DNA from: Burkholderiaceae bacterium
GTDB taxonomy: Bacteria; Pseudomonadota; Gammaproteobacteria; Burkholderiales; Burkholderiaceae_B
DNA: 64,000 nt
Assembly: GCA_023653055.1 (NCBI GenBank)
Contig: JAMNXR010000013.1
Location: 36,328 to 100,327 of the forward strand
Direction: 5' to 3'
Below are positions 8,424 through 16,804 of the stretch, one piece after another (position 1 is the first letter of the stretch; the number at the start of each line of letters is the position of its first letter). A model generated the notes under the pieces. That model did no database searches, was not told the origin of the DNA, and saw only the letters and a list, made by a program, of their open reading frames with translations. The translations under genes and the position numbers were made by a program.

Positions 8424-9224
8424 TTACCGTCCTTCAAATTTTGGTGGGCGTTTCTCTGCAAATGCCTGAACGGCTTCTTTATGGTCATGTGTTGTTTGTA
8501 CAAGCGCCTGCGAAGCTGCGGCCATATCAAGCGCAATCGGTAAGCTGACATGATGTGAGTCACGAATCAAACGTTTACTCATCCGAATCGAATGCACAGG
8601 ATGCGCAGCGATCCGTTGCGCCATGGCGCGTGCCGCATCCATCAGTGCTGCATCGTCGACCACTTTGGATACTAAACCGATCCGAGCGGCTTCCTCAGCA
8701 TCGACAAAATCACCTGTAAAGGTCATTTCATAGGCTTTTGACAGGCCAACCGCTTTAGGTAAATACCAGGCGCCACCGTCACCAGACACCAAGCCCATTC
8801 TTGCAAAACTTTCGCCAAACTTAGCGCTGCGACCTGCAATACGGATATCGCACATTGAGGCTAAGTCACATCCCGCACCGATTGCGGCACCATTGACGGC
8901 GGCAATAATCGGGGCATCCAGGGTGTTGAGCGCCGTCGGAATCCGTTGGATCCCGTTCGTATAGTAGGCACGAATATCGACAGGTGCCTTTTGAGTGGCG
9001 GCCGTATTTCTATCTTGCATGCGCTTGACGTTTCCACCGGATGAAAAGCCCTCTCCTGCGCCCGTAATAATGACACAGCCGACTGTCAGGTCTGCATTGA
9101 TACGTGCGACGTAGCCGACAATTGCATCAATAATTGCAGGTGACAAGGCATTGCGAGTATCGGGTTCGTTGAGGGTTAGCGTAACAACACCCCCTACTTG
9201 TTCGTAAGTGACGGCTTCGCTCAT
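8424..9224 (-). CDS. Enoyl-CoA hydratase/isomerase (crotonase family)
   Basis: ATG at 9224 is chosen because GGAGAA lies 3 bases upstream; the protein is 266 residues. Crotonase-fold signatures are the oxyanion-hole segments GEGFSSGGNVKRM and NGAAIGAGCDLASMCD. Aligned by eye to rat enoyl-CoA hydratase, the first catalytic Glu (FGQPE) is replaced by FGESF, while the second is kept in KAYEMTFTGD. This suggests an isomerase or another crotonase activity instead of a standard hydratase. It probably shares a transcript with the downstream reductase, about 100 bases away. The substrate is unknown. Confidence 0.87.
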   Translation of the reverse strand: MSEAVTYEQVGGVVTLTLNEPDTRNALSPAIIDAIVGYVARINADLTVGCVIITGAGEGFSSGGNVKRMQDRNTAATQKAPVDIRAYYTNGIQRIPTALNTLDAPIIAAVNGAAIGAGCDLASMCDIRIAGRSAKFGESFARMGLVSGDGGAWYLPKAVGLSKAYEMTFTGDFVDAEEAARIGLVSKVVDDAALMDAARAMAQRIAAHPVHSIRMSKRLIRDSHHVSLPIALDMAAASQALVQTTHDHKEAVQAFAEKRPPKFEGR

Positions 9225-9364
9225 GTTTTCTCCGCGTGTCATGACAGTTAAAATTATTAAAATTGTCTCTTGCGATACGATGATCGAAAAAATTATAGAT
9301 TGGTGATAATACCGAATCGCCAGTTATGATGCGCTTGACGGTCTCAACAATCTTAGGAGTTTAA

Positions 9365-9769
9365 ATGAACCATTTCGATGACATTGGCAAACTGATATTG
9401 CGCTTGTCTGTCGGTATCTTGTTGTTGATGCATGGTTTGTTTAAGTTAATGCATGGGATTGCAGGCATTTCTGCCCTGATTCAAGCCAACGGCTGGCCTG
9501 TTTGGATCGCCTATGGTGTGTATATCGGAGAGATTATTGCGCCCGCCCTCCTCATCCTGGGTCTTCTGACACGCGCCAGTGCAGTGGTCATTGTGTTGAA
9601 TATGCTGATTGCGGTTTATTTGGCTCATAGTCACCAGCTTTTTCAACTCACAAAAACAGGTGGTTGGTTGTTAGAGCTCCAAGGGCTGTATTTGTTTGGT
9701 GCGCTTGCGATTGCGCTTTTAGGTGCAGGCCGCTTCAGCATTGGCGGCACCCGAGGCCGAATGAATTAA
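9365..9769 (+). CDS. DoxX family membrane protein
   Basis: A 134-residue inner-membrane protein with four hydrophobic helices (about 12-30, 48-68, 73-92 and 106-125). It has the DoxX N-terminal pattern ILRLSVGILLLMHGLFKL. Members act with oxidoreductases or in sulphur and redox stress responses, but the biochemical role of this branch is unclear. TAGGAG lies 5 bases before the ATG. It is divergent from the crotonase gene and followed by an 11-base-pair hairpin. Confidence 0.88.
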   Translation: MNHFDDIGKLILRLSVGILLLMHGLFKLMHGIAGISALIQANGWPVWIAYGVYIGEIIAPALLILGLLTRASAVVIVLNMLIAVYLAHSHQLFQLTKTGGWLLELQGLYLFGALAIALLGAGRFSIGGTRGRMN

Positions 9770-9803
9770 ATCCCGTCATGGGGACACATAGGCATGACGG
9801 GAT
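9770..9803. terminator. Bidirectional hairpin between convergent genes
   Basis: An 11-base-pair perfect stem (ATCCCGTCATG with its complement, 9770-9780 and 9793-9803) has a 12-base loop. It starts at the last base of the doxX stop region and lies 18 bases from the stop of the opposing gene. No T-tract follows, so intrinsic termination strength is uncertain. Confidence 0.55.
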
Positions 9804-9821
9804 GCCAAGACCTTTGAATGT

Positions 9822-10178
9822 TTAGCGTGTGATTCCGAAGGTTGTCTTTATATCCGCCATTTCTTTCTCAAACGCTAACTTAGACTGAGCCAGGCACAAG
9901 GCTTGATCTGAAATTGCCAGTGTTTTGCAGTAATCCAGCGCTATTTGTTGAGCCGCGACAGCTTCTTTTCGCGCGGTATCAAATTTTTGCTCTTGGGTGA
10001 CATCTTCTTGTGTCCAGCGCGCCGGATCAGCCGAACGCTCGTCAGGCCAAATGATCGGCGGAGGTGGAGGCAGTGGAACTCCGCGTTGCGCATAGCTCTC
10101 TTGCCCAACACTGATACCCGTCAAAAACAGTAGGCCGGATAACGTAATAATTAAGGATTTTTCATATGGTTTAGCCAT
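9822..10178 (-). CDS. Small exported protein, unknown function
   Basis: A 118-residue protein from ATG 10178, supported by an AGAGGGA ribosome site 5 bases upstream. An N-terminal signal peptide ends near ESYA (about residue 30). Next comes a short proline run (GVPLPPPPPIIWP), then a charged helical region with two cysteines (YCKTLA and ALCLAQ) that could form a disulphide. No family is recognised. It is divergent from the exported peroxiredoxin gene, with 87 bases between the starts. Confidence 0.7.
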   Translation of the reverse strand: MAKPYEKSLIITLSGLLFLTGISVGQESYAQRGVPLPPPPPIIWPDERSADPARWTQEDVTQEQKFDTARKEAVAAQQIALDYCKTLAISDQALCLAQSKLAFEKEMADIKTTFGITR

Positions 10179-10265
10179 GAGATCCCTCTCTGCGAGATGT
10201 ATATTAAGTTGCGATGACTTTTCATTACTGTACGCTTTTTCCCCTTTCTCAGGATCAACGCACTC

Positions 10266-10802
10266 ATGTCTAAGTATGTTCACTTTATCAGCGGGCTGAT
10301 ACTTTGTTTAATGTTGGGCACAGTGCATGCTCAACTTAAAGTGGGCCAAGACGCGCCCGCGTTCACTGCGGATGCCGCCTTGGCAGGGAAACCTTATCAA
10401 TTCTCACTGGTTGATTCACTTAAAAAAGGGCCAGTGGTTGTTTACTTTTACCCCAAGGCTTTTACCAGCGGTTGCTCAATCGAAGCCAATTTATTTGCGG
10501 AGGCTGCTGAAGAGTTTTCTAAATATGGTGCAACGGTGGTAGGCGTCTCAGGCGATGATATCGCGACTCTTGAGCGCTTTTCTATGGGGCCTTGTGGTGG
10601 CAAATTTGCTGTCGCATCGGATGCCAACCGTTCGATCATGCGTGCATATGACGCCACTATGTTTTTTACCTCCAGCATGGCGAGCCGTATTTCCTATGTG
10701 GTCACGCCAGACGCTAAAATTTATTTTGTACACAGCAGTTTAAACCCTGATCAGCACGTCAGCAGCACGCTTGCCGCAGTGAAACGTTGGCATGAACGGT
10801 AA
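10266..10802 (+). CDS. Exported Bcp/PrxQ-type peroxiredoxin
   Basis: Thiol peroxidase reducing hydroperoxides, predicted to act in the periplasm because of an N-terminal signal peptide ending TVHA (residue 22). The thioredoxin fold shows YFYPKAFTSGCSIEANLF, with peroxidatic Cys70 in the position of the FTPGC motif. The resolving Cys five residues later in E. coli Bcp is missing. Cys110 (MGPCGG) is the only other Cys in the mature protein and may serve instead. It is first in a run with photolyase (6-base gap) and glutathione peroxidase, suggesting a photo-oxidative stress operon. Confidence 0.88.
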   Translation: MSKYVHFISGLILCLMLGTVHAQLKVGQDAPAFTADAALAGKPYQFSLVDSLKKGPVVVYFYPKAFTSGCSIEANLFAEAAEEFSKYGATVVGVSGDDIATLERFSMGPCGGKFAVASDANRSIMRAYDATMFFTSSMASRISYVVTPDAKIYFVHSSLNPDQHVSSTLAAVKRWHER

Positions 10803-10808
10803 TTTTCG

Positions 10809-12224
10809 ATGACAAAACTATGTTGGTTTCGTACGGATTTGCGATTGAGAGATCAGCCTGCTCTGACTGCAGCGATGGCTCAGGGAGATGCAATCGGCTT
10901 GTTTATCATCTCGTCTGAGCAATGGGCTGAGCATGCAGACTCCGTGCACAAGGTTGACTTTTGGTTGCGTGCCTTGCGTGAACTCTCAGCTTCCTTAGCG
11001 CAACTTAACGTTCCGCTAAAAATACTCAATGTTTCGCGCTGGGCCGATGTGCCTCAAGCCTTGCTTGCCTTTTGTCAAAAGCATGGCGTGACAGAGGTGC
11101 ATTGCAATCGGGAGTTTGGGGTCAATGAACGTCGACGTGATCGTGCGTCGTATACGTTACTCGCGGAAAACGCGGTCTCGATGCAAGGACATCACGGCGG
11201 CACCTTGTTAGTGCCCGGTACGGTCAGAACGGGATCTGACAATTATTACCGTGTTTTTACGCCCTTTTCCAAAGCTTGTCGTGAAAAGCTTCGCATAGCT
11301 CCGCATCAGCCCTTACCTGTTCCCAAGCCTCAGTCAAAAAAATCAGCGCTAAAAAGTGATGGTGTACCTGACAGCTTGCCAGGTTGGTCTCACACTTCTG
11401 CTGCGATTCAGGCTGGCTGGCCTGCGAGTGAGGACGTGGCACTGGCGCGACTCGAAACGTTTGCAAATGAACGCATGATGCATTACAAGCGCGACAGAGA
11501 TTTTCCTTCAATAACGGGTACGAGCACGTTGTCGCCCTATCTTGCTGCAGGTCTCGTGTCGGCTGGCCAATGCTGGCAACAAGCCCTACGCTTAAATCAA
11601 GGCGAGCTTGGAACAGGCGATGCGGGCATCATCACTTGGATGAATGAGTTGCTGTGGCGAGAGTTTTATCAGCACTTATTGCATGGTTATCCTTCGCTTT
11701 CGATGCACCAGCCCATGCGACCTGAGACCAATGCCGTGCAATGGCGCGATGCCCCCGCGGATTTCGAAGCGTGGTGTCAGGCCAAAACGGGTGTCCCGAT
11801 CGTCGATGCCGCCATGCGTCAGCTGCTAAAGACTGGCTGGATGCATAATCGTCTGCGCATGGTGGTGGCCATGTATCTGACTAAAAACCTATTGATTGAT
11901 TGGCGGCTAGGTGAACGATTTTTTATGCAGCATCTGATTGATGGTGAGTTAGCCGCCAATAATGGCGGTTGGCAATGGAGTGCCTCAACAGGCGCCGATT
12001 CGGCCCCCTACTTTCGCGTCTTTAATCCTATTAGTCAGTCTGAGAAATTTGATCCTGAGGGCGCATTTATTCGTCATTGGTGTCCTGAGCTCGCATCACT
12101 GTCCAACCGTGAGATCCATGATCCCTCACCTGTTTCGCGCCAATCCTTGAACTATCCTCAGCAAATCGTCGATTTGCGCACCAGTCGTGTGCGCGCGATA
12201 GAGGCTTTTTCTTCCCTTCGTTAA
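10809..12224 (+). CDS. phrB: Deoxyribodipyrimidine photo-lyase
   Basis: Light-dependent repair of cyclobutane pyrimidine dimers; 471 residues, the size of class I CPD photolyases. The N-terminal antenna-binding domain starts LCWFRTDLRLRDQPAL. The C-terminal FAD domain has NELLWREFYQHLL, TGVPIVDAAMRQL, TGWMHNRLRMVVAMYL, and GGWQWSASTGADSAPYFRVF with the dimer-binding Trp. ATG 10809 follows the peroxiredoxin stop by 6 bases, so the genes are likely coupled. Confidence 0.96.
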   Translation: MTKLCWFRTDLRLRDQPALTAAMAQGDAIGLFIISSEQWAEHADSVHKVDFWLRALRELSASLAQLNVPLKILNVSRWADVPQALLAFCQKHGVTEVHCNREFGVNERRRDRASYTLLAENAVSMQGHHGGTLLVPGTVRTGSDNYYRVFTPFSKACREKLRIAPHQPLPVPKPQSKKSALKSDGVPDSLPGWSHTSAAIQAGWPASEDVALARLETFANERMMHYKRDRDFPSITGTSTLSPYLAAGLVSAGQCWQQALRLNQGELGTGDAGIITWMNELLWREFYQHLLHGYPSLSMHQPMRPETNAVQWRDAPADFEAWCQAKTGVPIVDAAMRQLLKTGWMHNRLRMVVAMYLTKNLLIDWRLGERFFMQHLIDGELAANNGGWQWSASTGADSAPYFRVFNPISQSEKFDPEGAFIRHWCPELASLSNREIHDPSPVSRQSLNYPQQIVDLRTSRVRAIEAFSSLR

Positions 12225-12233
12225 GGAAAAAAC

Positions 12234-12713
12234 ATGTCGCTCCCCAATCTCAGTTTGAAAACGATCGCTGGCGAGGTCATTCCACTTTCGCACTTTGACG
12301 GAAAAGTCTTATTGATTGTTAATGTGGCATCAAAGTGTGGCTTTACCAATCAATACAAAGGCTTACAGGAATTACATCAAGAGTTTTCTGAGCAAGGTTT
12401 GGTGGTGATGGGTTTTCCATGTAATCAGTTTGGCAGCCAAGAACCGGGTGACGAAGAGGCCATCAAGAGTTTTTGTACGCTCAATTATGGCGTGAGCTTC
12501 CCGATGTTTGCCAAGATCGATGTCAATGGCGCTCAGGCCGATCCCCTTTATCAGTGGCTTAAAAATAGCCGTCCTGGGCTGCTCGGAACCGAAGCGATCA
12601 AATGGAATTTCACAAAATTTTTGGTTGGGCGCAATGGTGAGGCGTTAAAACGTTATGCGCCCAATAGCGGACCCGAGGCGCTTCATGCTGATATTCAGGA
12701 GGCACTCACTTGA
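12234..12713 (+). CDS. Glutathione peroxidase family protein
   Basis: Cytoplasmic thiol peroxidase of the Gpx/BtuE family, 159 residues. The catalytic Cys35 lies in NVASKCGFTNQYKGL. The second and third signature segments are GFPCNQFGSQEPG and WNFTKFLV, carrying the Gln and Trp of the active site. It uses Cys and not selenocysteine, as is usual in bacteria, and such enzymes generally run on thioredoxin. It follows phrB by 9 bases with AAGGAAA as ribosome site. Confidence 0.95.
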   Translation: MSLPNLSLKTIAGEVIPLSHFDGKVLLIVNVASKCGFTNQYKGLQELHQEFSEQGLVVMGFPCNQFGSQEPGDEEAIKSFCTLNYGVSFPMFAKIDVNGAQADPLYQWLKNSRPGLLGTEAIKWNFTKFLVGRNGEALKRYAPNSGPEALHADIQEALT

Positions 12714-12750
12714 TCGACCTCCATTATTGGACCACTTTACCAAAAGGCGG

Positions 12751-13527
12751 ATGATGTCGCGCTTGCTGAGATCCGGAATGGCGTATGTGCTTGCTTTCAT
12801 AGCAGGCATGGTGGTTTTCACAGCCGCCCCGGAGCAAGCGCTCGGCCAGTCCACATCAGAGGAACCTCCGCGTTACCGGGTGGTGAGTCTGGTGCGCAAA
12901 ATGCCAGATTGCAAAGGTGAATTGTGCCCCTCCATCACGTTTAAAAAACTGAGTTTTGAGGGGCATGAGCGTTTTAATGCATTTTTAGACCATACCTTGC
13001 TCGATCTTGCGCTCGTGGATACAAGCAAGGTCAAAACCTTTGCTGATTTAGCCTCACAGTTTTGGAAAACAGCCGAGGACCGCTATGAAATCGTGCTCGG
13101 TGCAGAAGTCAGGCGCGCAACGCCCTCCGTTATTGTCATCGAATTGCAGAGTTATCTGTACTCTGGTGGTGCACACGGCATGTCCACCATGCAATATGTC
13201 AATTGGGTCCCCAAAATAGACAAAATATTGACTTTAAATGACATGATATTAAGGGGGCGGATGAAGGCCTTTGAGGCAGCCCTTAAAAAGCAGTATGAGA
13301 AGTGGCTTGAAACCAACGAGTTTGCTCAAGCAGACAAAGCGGACTACAGAAAAATGTGGCCATTTCAGTTTTCAAATAATGCAGCCTTGATGCAGGACGG
13401 AATTGCAGTGACCTTTGATCACTACGTATTAGGACCGTACGCGCTTGGAATGCCGACAATCGTGGTGCCCTACTCCTCGCTGAAAGGCATTATCAATAGC
13501 GGTCTTTTAGCCAGAATTCAGTTTTAA
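12751..13527 (+). CDS. Exported DUF3298/RsiV-like domain protein
   Basis: A 258-residue protein with a signal peptide (residues 1 to about 32, ending ALG). Two ATG codons lie in tandem at 12751 and 12754 after AAGGCGG, which better fits the second. The C-terminal half has the DUF3298 pattern seen in the extracellular part of anti-sigma factor RsiV: LYSGGAHGMSTMQYVNW, a lysine-rich middle, and FDHYVLGPYALGMPTIVVPYSSL. The preceding region resembles DUF4163. No transmembrane anchor beyond the signal is seen, so it is probably a free periplasmic protein and not an anti-sigma factor. The two cysteines near residue 60 could pair. Its stop overlaps the convergent ankyrin gene by 4 bases. Confidence 0.8.
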   Translation: MMSRLLRSGMAYVLAFIAGMVVFTAAPEQALGQSTSEEPPRYRVVSLVRKMPDCKGELCPSITFKKLSFEGHERFNAFLDHTLLDLALVDTSKVKTFADLASQFWKTAEDRYEIVLGAEVRRATPSVIVIELQSYLYSGGAHGMSTMQYVNWVPKIDKILTLNDMILRGRMKAFEAALKKQYEKWLETNEFAQADKADYRKMWPFQFSNNAALMQDGIAVTFDHYVLGPYALGMPTIVVPYSSLKGIINSGLLARIQF

Positions 13528-14210
13528 GGTTGCTTTTTACGTCCAGCAACGACTTTTTCGAGCGCACTTGCAAGAGATCCACGCCCTTCGGCGCGCGCAG
13601 TCTCAATGGCATTTTGGGCTTTAAAGTTCGATAGTAAGGGGTCTGCACCCGCACTGACTAGCGCTTGGACCGTTGCAGCATCTCCAGACTTGACTGCGAG
13701 TATGAGTGGCGTGTCGCCATCGAGGGAATGTTCGTTGACCATCGCCCCTTTGGACAAAAGTAAGGTCACAATTTTTGCGTGACCTTTGATCGCCGCATAA
13801 TGCAGGGCGGACCAGCCAGGTTGGTTGACCTTGGCTCCTTTTGATAGCAGAAGTTGAGTTCGAGGCAGGTCACCTACGAGTGCGGTATACATCAACGGTG
13901 TTTCTTTATAGTAGTTTGCCAGGTTGACATCGATTTTGGCACTGCCTAAAAGGGCATCAAACGCCCTCCAAGAGTTCTCTCGAGCCGCCATGGTAAGAGG
14001 CGTTTGTTGATTCGGGCTCTTCTGGTTTGGATCGATCCCTCTACGAAGAAGATCTTTTAGCTGGTCATCTCGATCATTAATAATATAAAACCAGAAATCC
14101 TTAGGATCGGCTGCCTGTGCAGAATTTAAAAAGCCTGTCCATAAGGTCCCAAGCAATAAAAGCGCTGCAAATATATTCTTTAACAAAAGAGAATTTTTTT
14201 GATTTGGCAT
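13524..14210 (-). CDS. Exported ankyrin-repeat protein
   Basis: A 228-residue protein with a signal peptide ending SAQA (about residue 33) and four to five ankyrin repeats, for example QTPLTMAARENSWRAFDALL, KETPLMYTALVGDLPRTQLL, WSALHYAAIKGHAKIVTLLL and DTPLILAVKSGDAATVQALV. Periplasmic ankyrin proteins occur in proteobacteria, some near catalases or other peroxide defences, but a specific role is not established. The upstream 85 bases are extremely AT-rich, unlike neighbouring sequence. It is convergent with the DUF3298 gene and transcribed toward it. Confidence 0.88.
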   Translation of the reverse strand: MPNQKNSLLLKNIFAALLLLGTLWTGFLNSAQAADPKDFWFYIINDRDDQLKDLLRRGIDPNQKSPNQQTPLTMAARENSWRAFDALLGSAKIDVNLANYYKETPLMYTALVGDLPRTQLLLSKGAKVNQPGWSALHYAAIKGHAKIVTLLLSKGAMVNEHSLDGDTPLILAVKSGDAATVQALVSAGADPLLSNFKAQNAIETARAEGRGSLASALEKVVAGRKKQP

Positions 14211-14261
14211 AATATCCGGATATTTTTTTTAATATTTAAGTTTAAAATCAAGTGTTTATAG

Positions 14262-14290
14262 AATTATTCAATAATAAATATTGAATAATT
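14262..14290. repeat. AT-rich perfect dyad between tatD and the ankyrin gene
   Basis: An 11-base perfect inverted repeat (AATTATTCAAT and its complement at 14262-14272 and 14280-14290) has a 7-base AT loop. It lies immediately after the tatD coding end and 50 bases before the ankyrin start. It may be an operator for the ankyrin gene or an AT-only hairpin; being all weak base pairs it is a poor terminator. Confidence 0.5.
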
Positions 14291-14294
14291 AACA

Positions 14295-15083
14295 TTAAAT
14301 AGTATTTTGATATTTATCATCTAACTTATTGAATAAATTGAAGAAGTTTTCTGTGGAAGCTTCTTCAATTTCTTTGACCGTTACGCCCCTTAAGTTTGCA
14401 ATCATTTCGGCTACGTGTATGACCTTGGAGGGATCATTAAGTTTTCCTCGGAAAGGCACCGGCGCAAGATAAGGCGAGTCTGTTTCAATCAGTATGCGAT
14501 CCAAAGGCATGCGACGGGCGACCTCCTGGAGCTCAGTGGCATTCTTGAAGGTCACAATGCCAGAAAACGAAATGTAAAAACCCAAATCCATTGAGGCTTG
14601 CGCAACCTCCCACGATTCTGTAAAGCAATGCATCACACCTCGGGCATCTTGTGCGCCCTCTTCTTTCATGATGTCGAGCGTATCTTGTGAAGAGGCGCGT
14701 GTATGAATAATCAGTGGAAGCTTTGTTTCTCGGGCGGCACGAATGTGGCGTCTAAAACGCTCACGCTGCCAAGTGAGATCACCCGTGAGGCGAAAGTAGT
14801 CAAGCCCGGTCTCGCCGATGGCAATGACTTTCGGGTGATGGCTGCGCTCGATTAGATCTTCAACGCTGGGTTCTATCGTGTCTTCATAGTCAGGATGGAC
14901 ACCGACTGAGGCGTAAAGGGCATCGTGCTGCTCGACCAGTGCAATCAGACCGGGCCAGTCTGGCAAATTGACGCTCACGCAAAGCGCACGTCCGACCCCA
15001 TTGCTTTGCATACGCTCCAGAATATCGGGCATTTGAACCGCAAGGTTTGGGAAGTTTACGTGGCAATGGGAATCGACAAACAT
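14295..15083 (-). CDS. TatD family metal-dependent hydrolase
   Basis: Putative 3'-5' nuclease or deoxyribonuclease of the TatD/YcfH family, 262 residues. Visible metal ligands are HCH in VDSHCHVNFP, Glu in IGETGLDY, His in LPLIIHTR and HCFTES, and the Asp in ILIETDSPYLAPVP. It lies directly after holB (one-base junction), the usual tmk-holB-tatD order. The last dozen residues, rich in Asn and Lys, extend a little beyond the usual family end next to an AT-rich junction. Confidence 0.94.
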   Translation of the reverse strand: MFVDSHCHVNFPNLAVQMPDILERMQSNGVGRALCVSVNLPDWPGLIALVEQHDALYASVGVHPDYEDTIEPSVEDLIERSHHPKVIAIGETGLDYFRLTGDLTWQRERFRRHIRAARETKLPLIIHTRASSQDTLDIMKEEGAQDARGVMHCFTESWEVAQASMDLGFYISFSGIVTFKNATELQEVARRMPLDRILIETDSPYLAPVPFRGKLNDPSKVIHVAEMIANLRGVTVKEIEEASTENFFNLFNKLDDKYQNTI

Positions 15084-16166
15084 TTATCTAGATCCGGATA
15101 GTTTTATTTGGCAAGCTTGATAAAGTCTCTGTAAGACGGCTTGAGCAAATAGTTTGGCATTGAGGGGGTGGCCGGCGACGCGCTTTTGTTCGTTTAGCCA
15201 CGTGGCAAGTTGTGTGAACTGGACGGTGCCACCATGTTTGCCAATCGCAGCGAGTTGTTTGTGTTGACCTGGGTAATAACGACATGCCAGTCCATGGGCG
15301 CTTAAATTGAGATCAATCGCCAGTCGTTGGCAAGCATCCAACCAGATTTTAGGGCTGATTTTGGCAAGTTTATCTGCCAAATTACTCAAATCGAGTGTTC
15401 GACCCTGCTCAAAAGCCGTAAGGAGTTCAACGATCCAGTCTGGGCACGGGCTATTTTCTGCTTCAGACTGTTGCTGAGCAAGTAGCGGTGCGCCTCCCGC
15501 TGCCGCCAACCAGTCTGCCGCCTTTTTAACCCCTTTGCCTTCCAGCCATTGTTGGGCAATGTCTAAGCTAGGCGTGGAGAGCGGCAGTCGACGACAGCGC
15601 GATAGCAAGGTCGGTAGCAGTCGATCTGGGGCATCCGCGACCAATAAAAAAATTGTGGAGGGTGGTGGTTCCTCAAGAACCTTGAGCAACGTATTGCCGG
15701 AAATCGTCGTGAGCGCTTCAGCAGGGTAAATCAAGGCGACTCGCCAACCCCCTCGATGCGTGGCATTGTTAAACCAAGGCTCAAGCGAACGGATTTGTTC
15801 GACACGAATATCTTTTGAGGGCGCCCGCTTGCTTGAGCCGCCTGGCTCGATCGCGATCTCATCCGAAGCCGCCCCCTCCTCATCGGTGCCGGGATCAGTC
15901 CCTTCTTCGACAGCAACGGCCTCTGGTCGTATCCGTTTCAAATCAGGATGGTTGCCACGCGCAATCCAACCACAAGCGGGACATTGCCCGCAAGCAAGAC
16001 CTTGGATAGGCGCTTCGCACAGCAGCGAGGCCGCCGCGGCAAAGGCAAACTCTCGTTTCCCAATCCCTGCAAGCCCGTGAATGAGCCAGGCATGCGCAAA
16101 GCGCTCCTTGTTGCCAAGCCATTTTCGCGCGACCTCTGTATGCCAGGGTAAAAAGTGTGGTTGCAT
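15084..16166 (-). CDS. holB: DNA polymerase III subunit delta'
   Basis: Clamp-loader subunit, 360 residues. It has the degenerate nucleotide-binding segment HGLAGIGKREFA, a four-Cys zinc module (LLCEAP, ACGQCPACGW) and the ISGNTLLKVLEEPP segment followed by LLSRCRRLPL, characteristic of delta'. An acidic/Ser insertion near residues 90-110 (EEGTDPGTDEEG) lies between the zinc module and the sensor region; such linkers vary in betaproteobacteria. It overlaps tmk by one base. Confidence 0.94.
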   Translation of the reverse strand: MQPHFLPWHTEVARKWLGNKERFAHAWLIHGLAGIGKREFAFAAAASLLCEAPIQGLACGQCPACGWIARGNHPDLKRIRPEAVAVEEGTDPGTDEEGAASDEIAIEPGGSSKRAPSKDIRVEQIRSLEPWFNNATHRGGWRVALIYPAEALTTISGNTLLKVLEEPPPSTIFLLVADAPDRLLPTLLSRCRRLPLSTPSLDIAQQWLEGKGVKKAADWLAAAGGAPLLAQQQSEAENSPCPDWIVELLTAFEQGRTLDLSNLADKLAKISPKIWLDACQRLAIDLNLSAHGLACRYYPGQHKQLAAIGKHGGTVQFTQLATWLNEQKRVAGHPLNAKLFAQAVLQRLYQACQIKLSGSR

Positions 16167-16804
16167 CAGGCGTTTAGGCTCCGCGTCACGAGCGTATTGA
16201 TTTGCTCTGCGAGCAAAATACGGATGTCATCGATCGGCACGGTGGCATTCACAACGGTAAAACGCTCTGGGTGTTGGGCCGCACGCGACAGATACACCTC
16301 ACGGGTACGCAGGAAAAAAGCGCTTGCTTCTTGTTCAAAACGATCTTTCTCGCGGGTACGATCCAGTCGTTCGCGCGCGACCTCGAGCGGCACGTCAAAT
16401 AGCCAGGTCAGGTCAGGCTGGCAGTCCGGGTGTACCCATTTTTCAAGCGTGGCGATGCGTTCAACGCCGAGCTCGCGTCCTCCGCCTTGGTAGGCATACG
16501 TCGCATCGGTAAAGCGATCGCAGACCACCCAGGCGCCAGCCTCGAGTGCAGGCTGAATGACCTCTTTCAGATGTTGGGCACGGGCAGCAAACATCAGTAA
16601 GGTTTCACACTCAAGTCCCATGGCCTGATGAAGCAGCAGTTCACGCAGTTTTTCTCCAATTTCAGTTCCACCCGGCTCTCGGGTCGATACAACGGTAAGA
16701 CCGCGGGCCCTGAGCTGGTCAACGGTCCATTGGACATGCGTACTTTTTCCTGCACCATCGACGCCTTCGAACGTCAGAAAAAGCCCTTTTTTAACCGTGA
16801 TCAT
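16166..16804 (-). CDS. tmk: Thymidylate kinase
   Basis: Phosphorylates dTMP to dTDP for DNA synthesis; 212 residues. It has the P-loop [12 protein letters not shown], the DR(F/Y) motif in [17 protein letters not shown], and a lid region REKDRFEQE with basic residues as in E. coli-type enzymes. The start overlaps the end of mltG by 4 bases (ATGA), so translation is coupled within the mltG-tmk-holB-tatD operon. Confidence 0.96.
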   Translation of the reverse strand: MITVKKGLFLTFEGVDGAGKSTHVQWTVDQLRARGLTVVSTREPGGTEIGEKLRELLLHQAMGLECETLLMFAARAQHLKEVIQPALEAGAWVVCDRFTDATYAYQGGGRELGVERIATLEKWVHPDCQPDLTWLFDVPLEVARERLDRTREKDRFEQEASAFFLRTREVYLSRAAQHPERFTVVNATVPIDDIRILLAEQINTLVTRSLNA

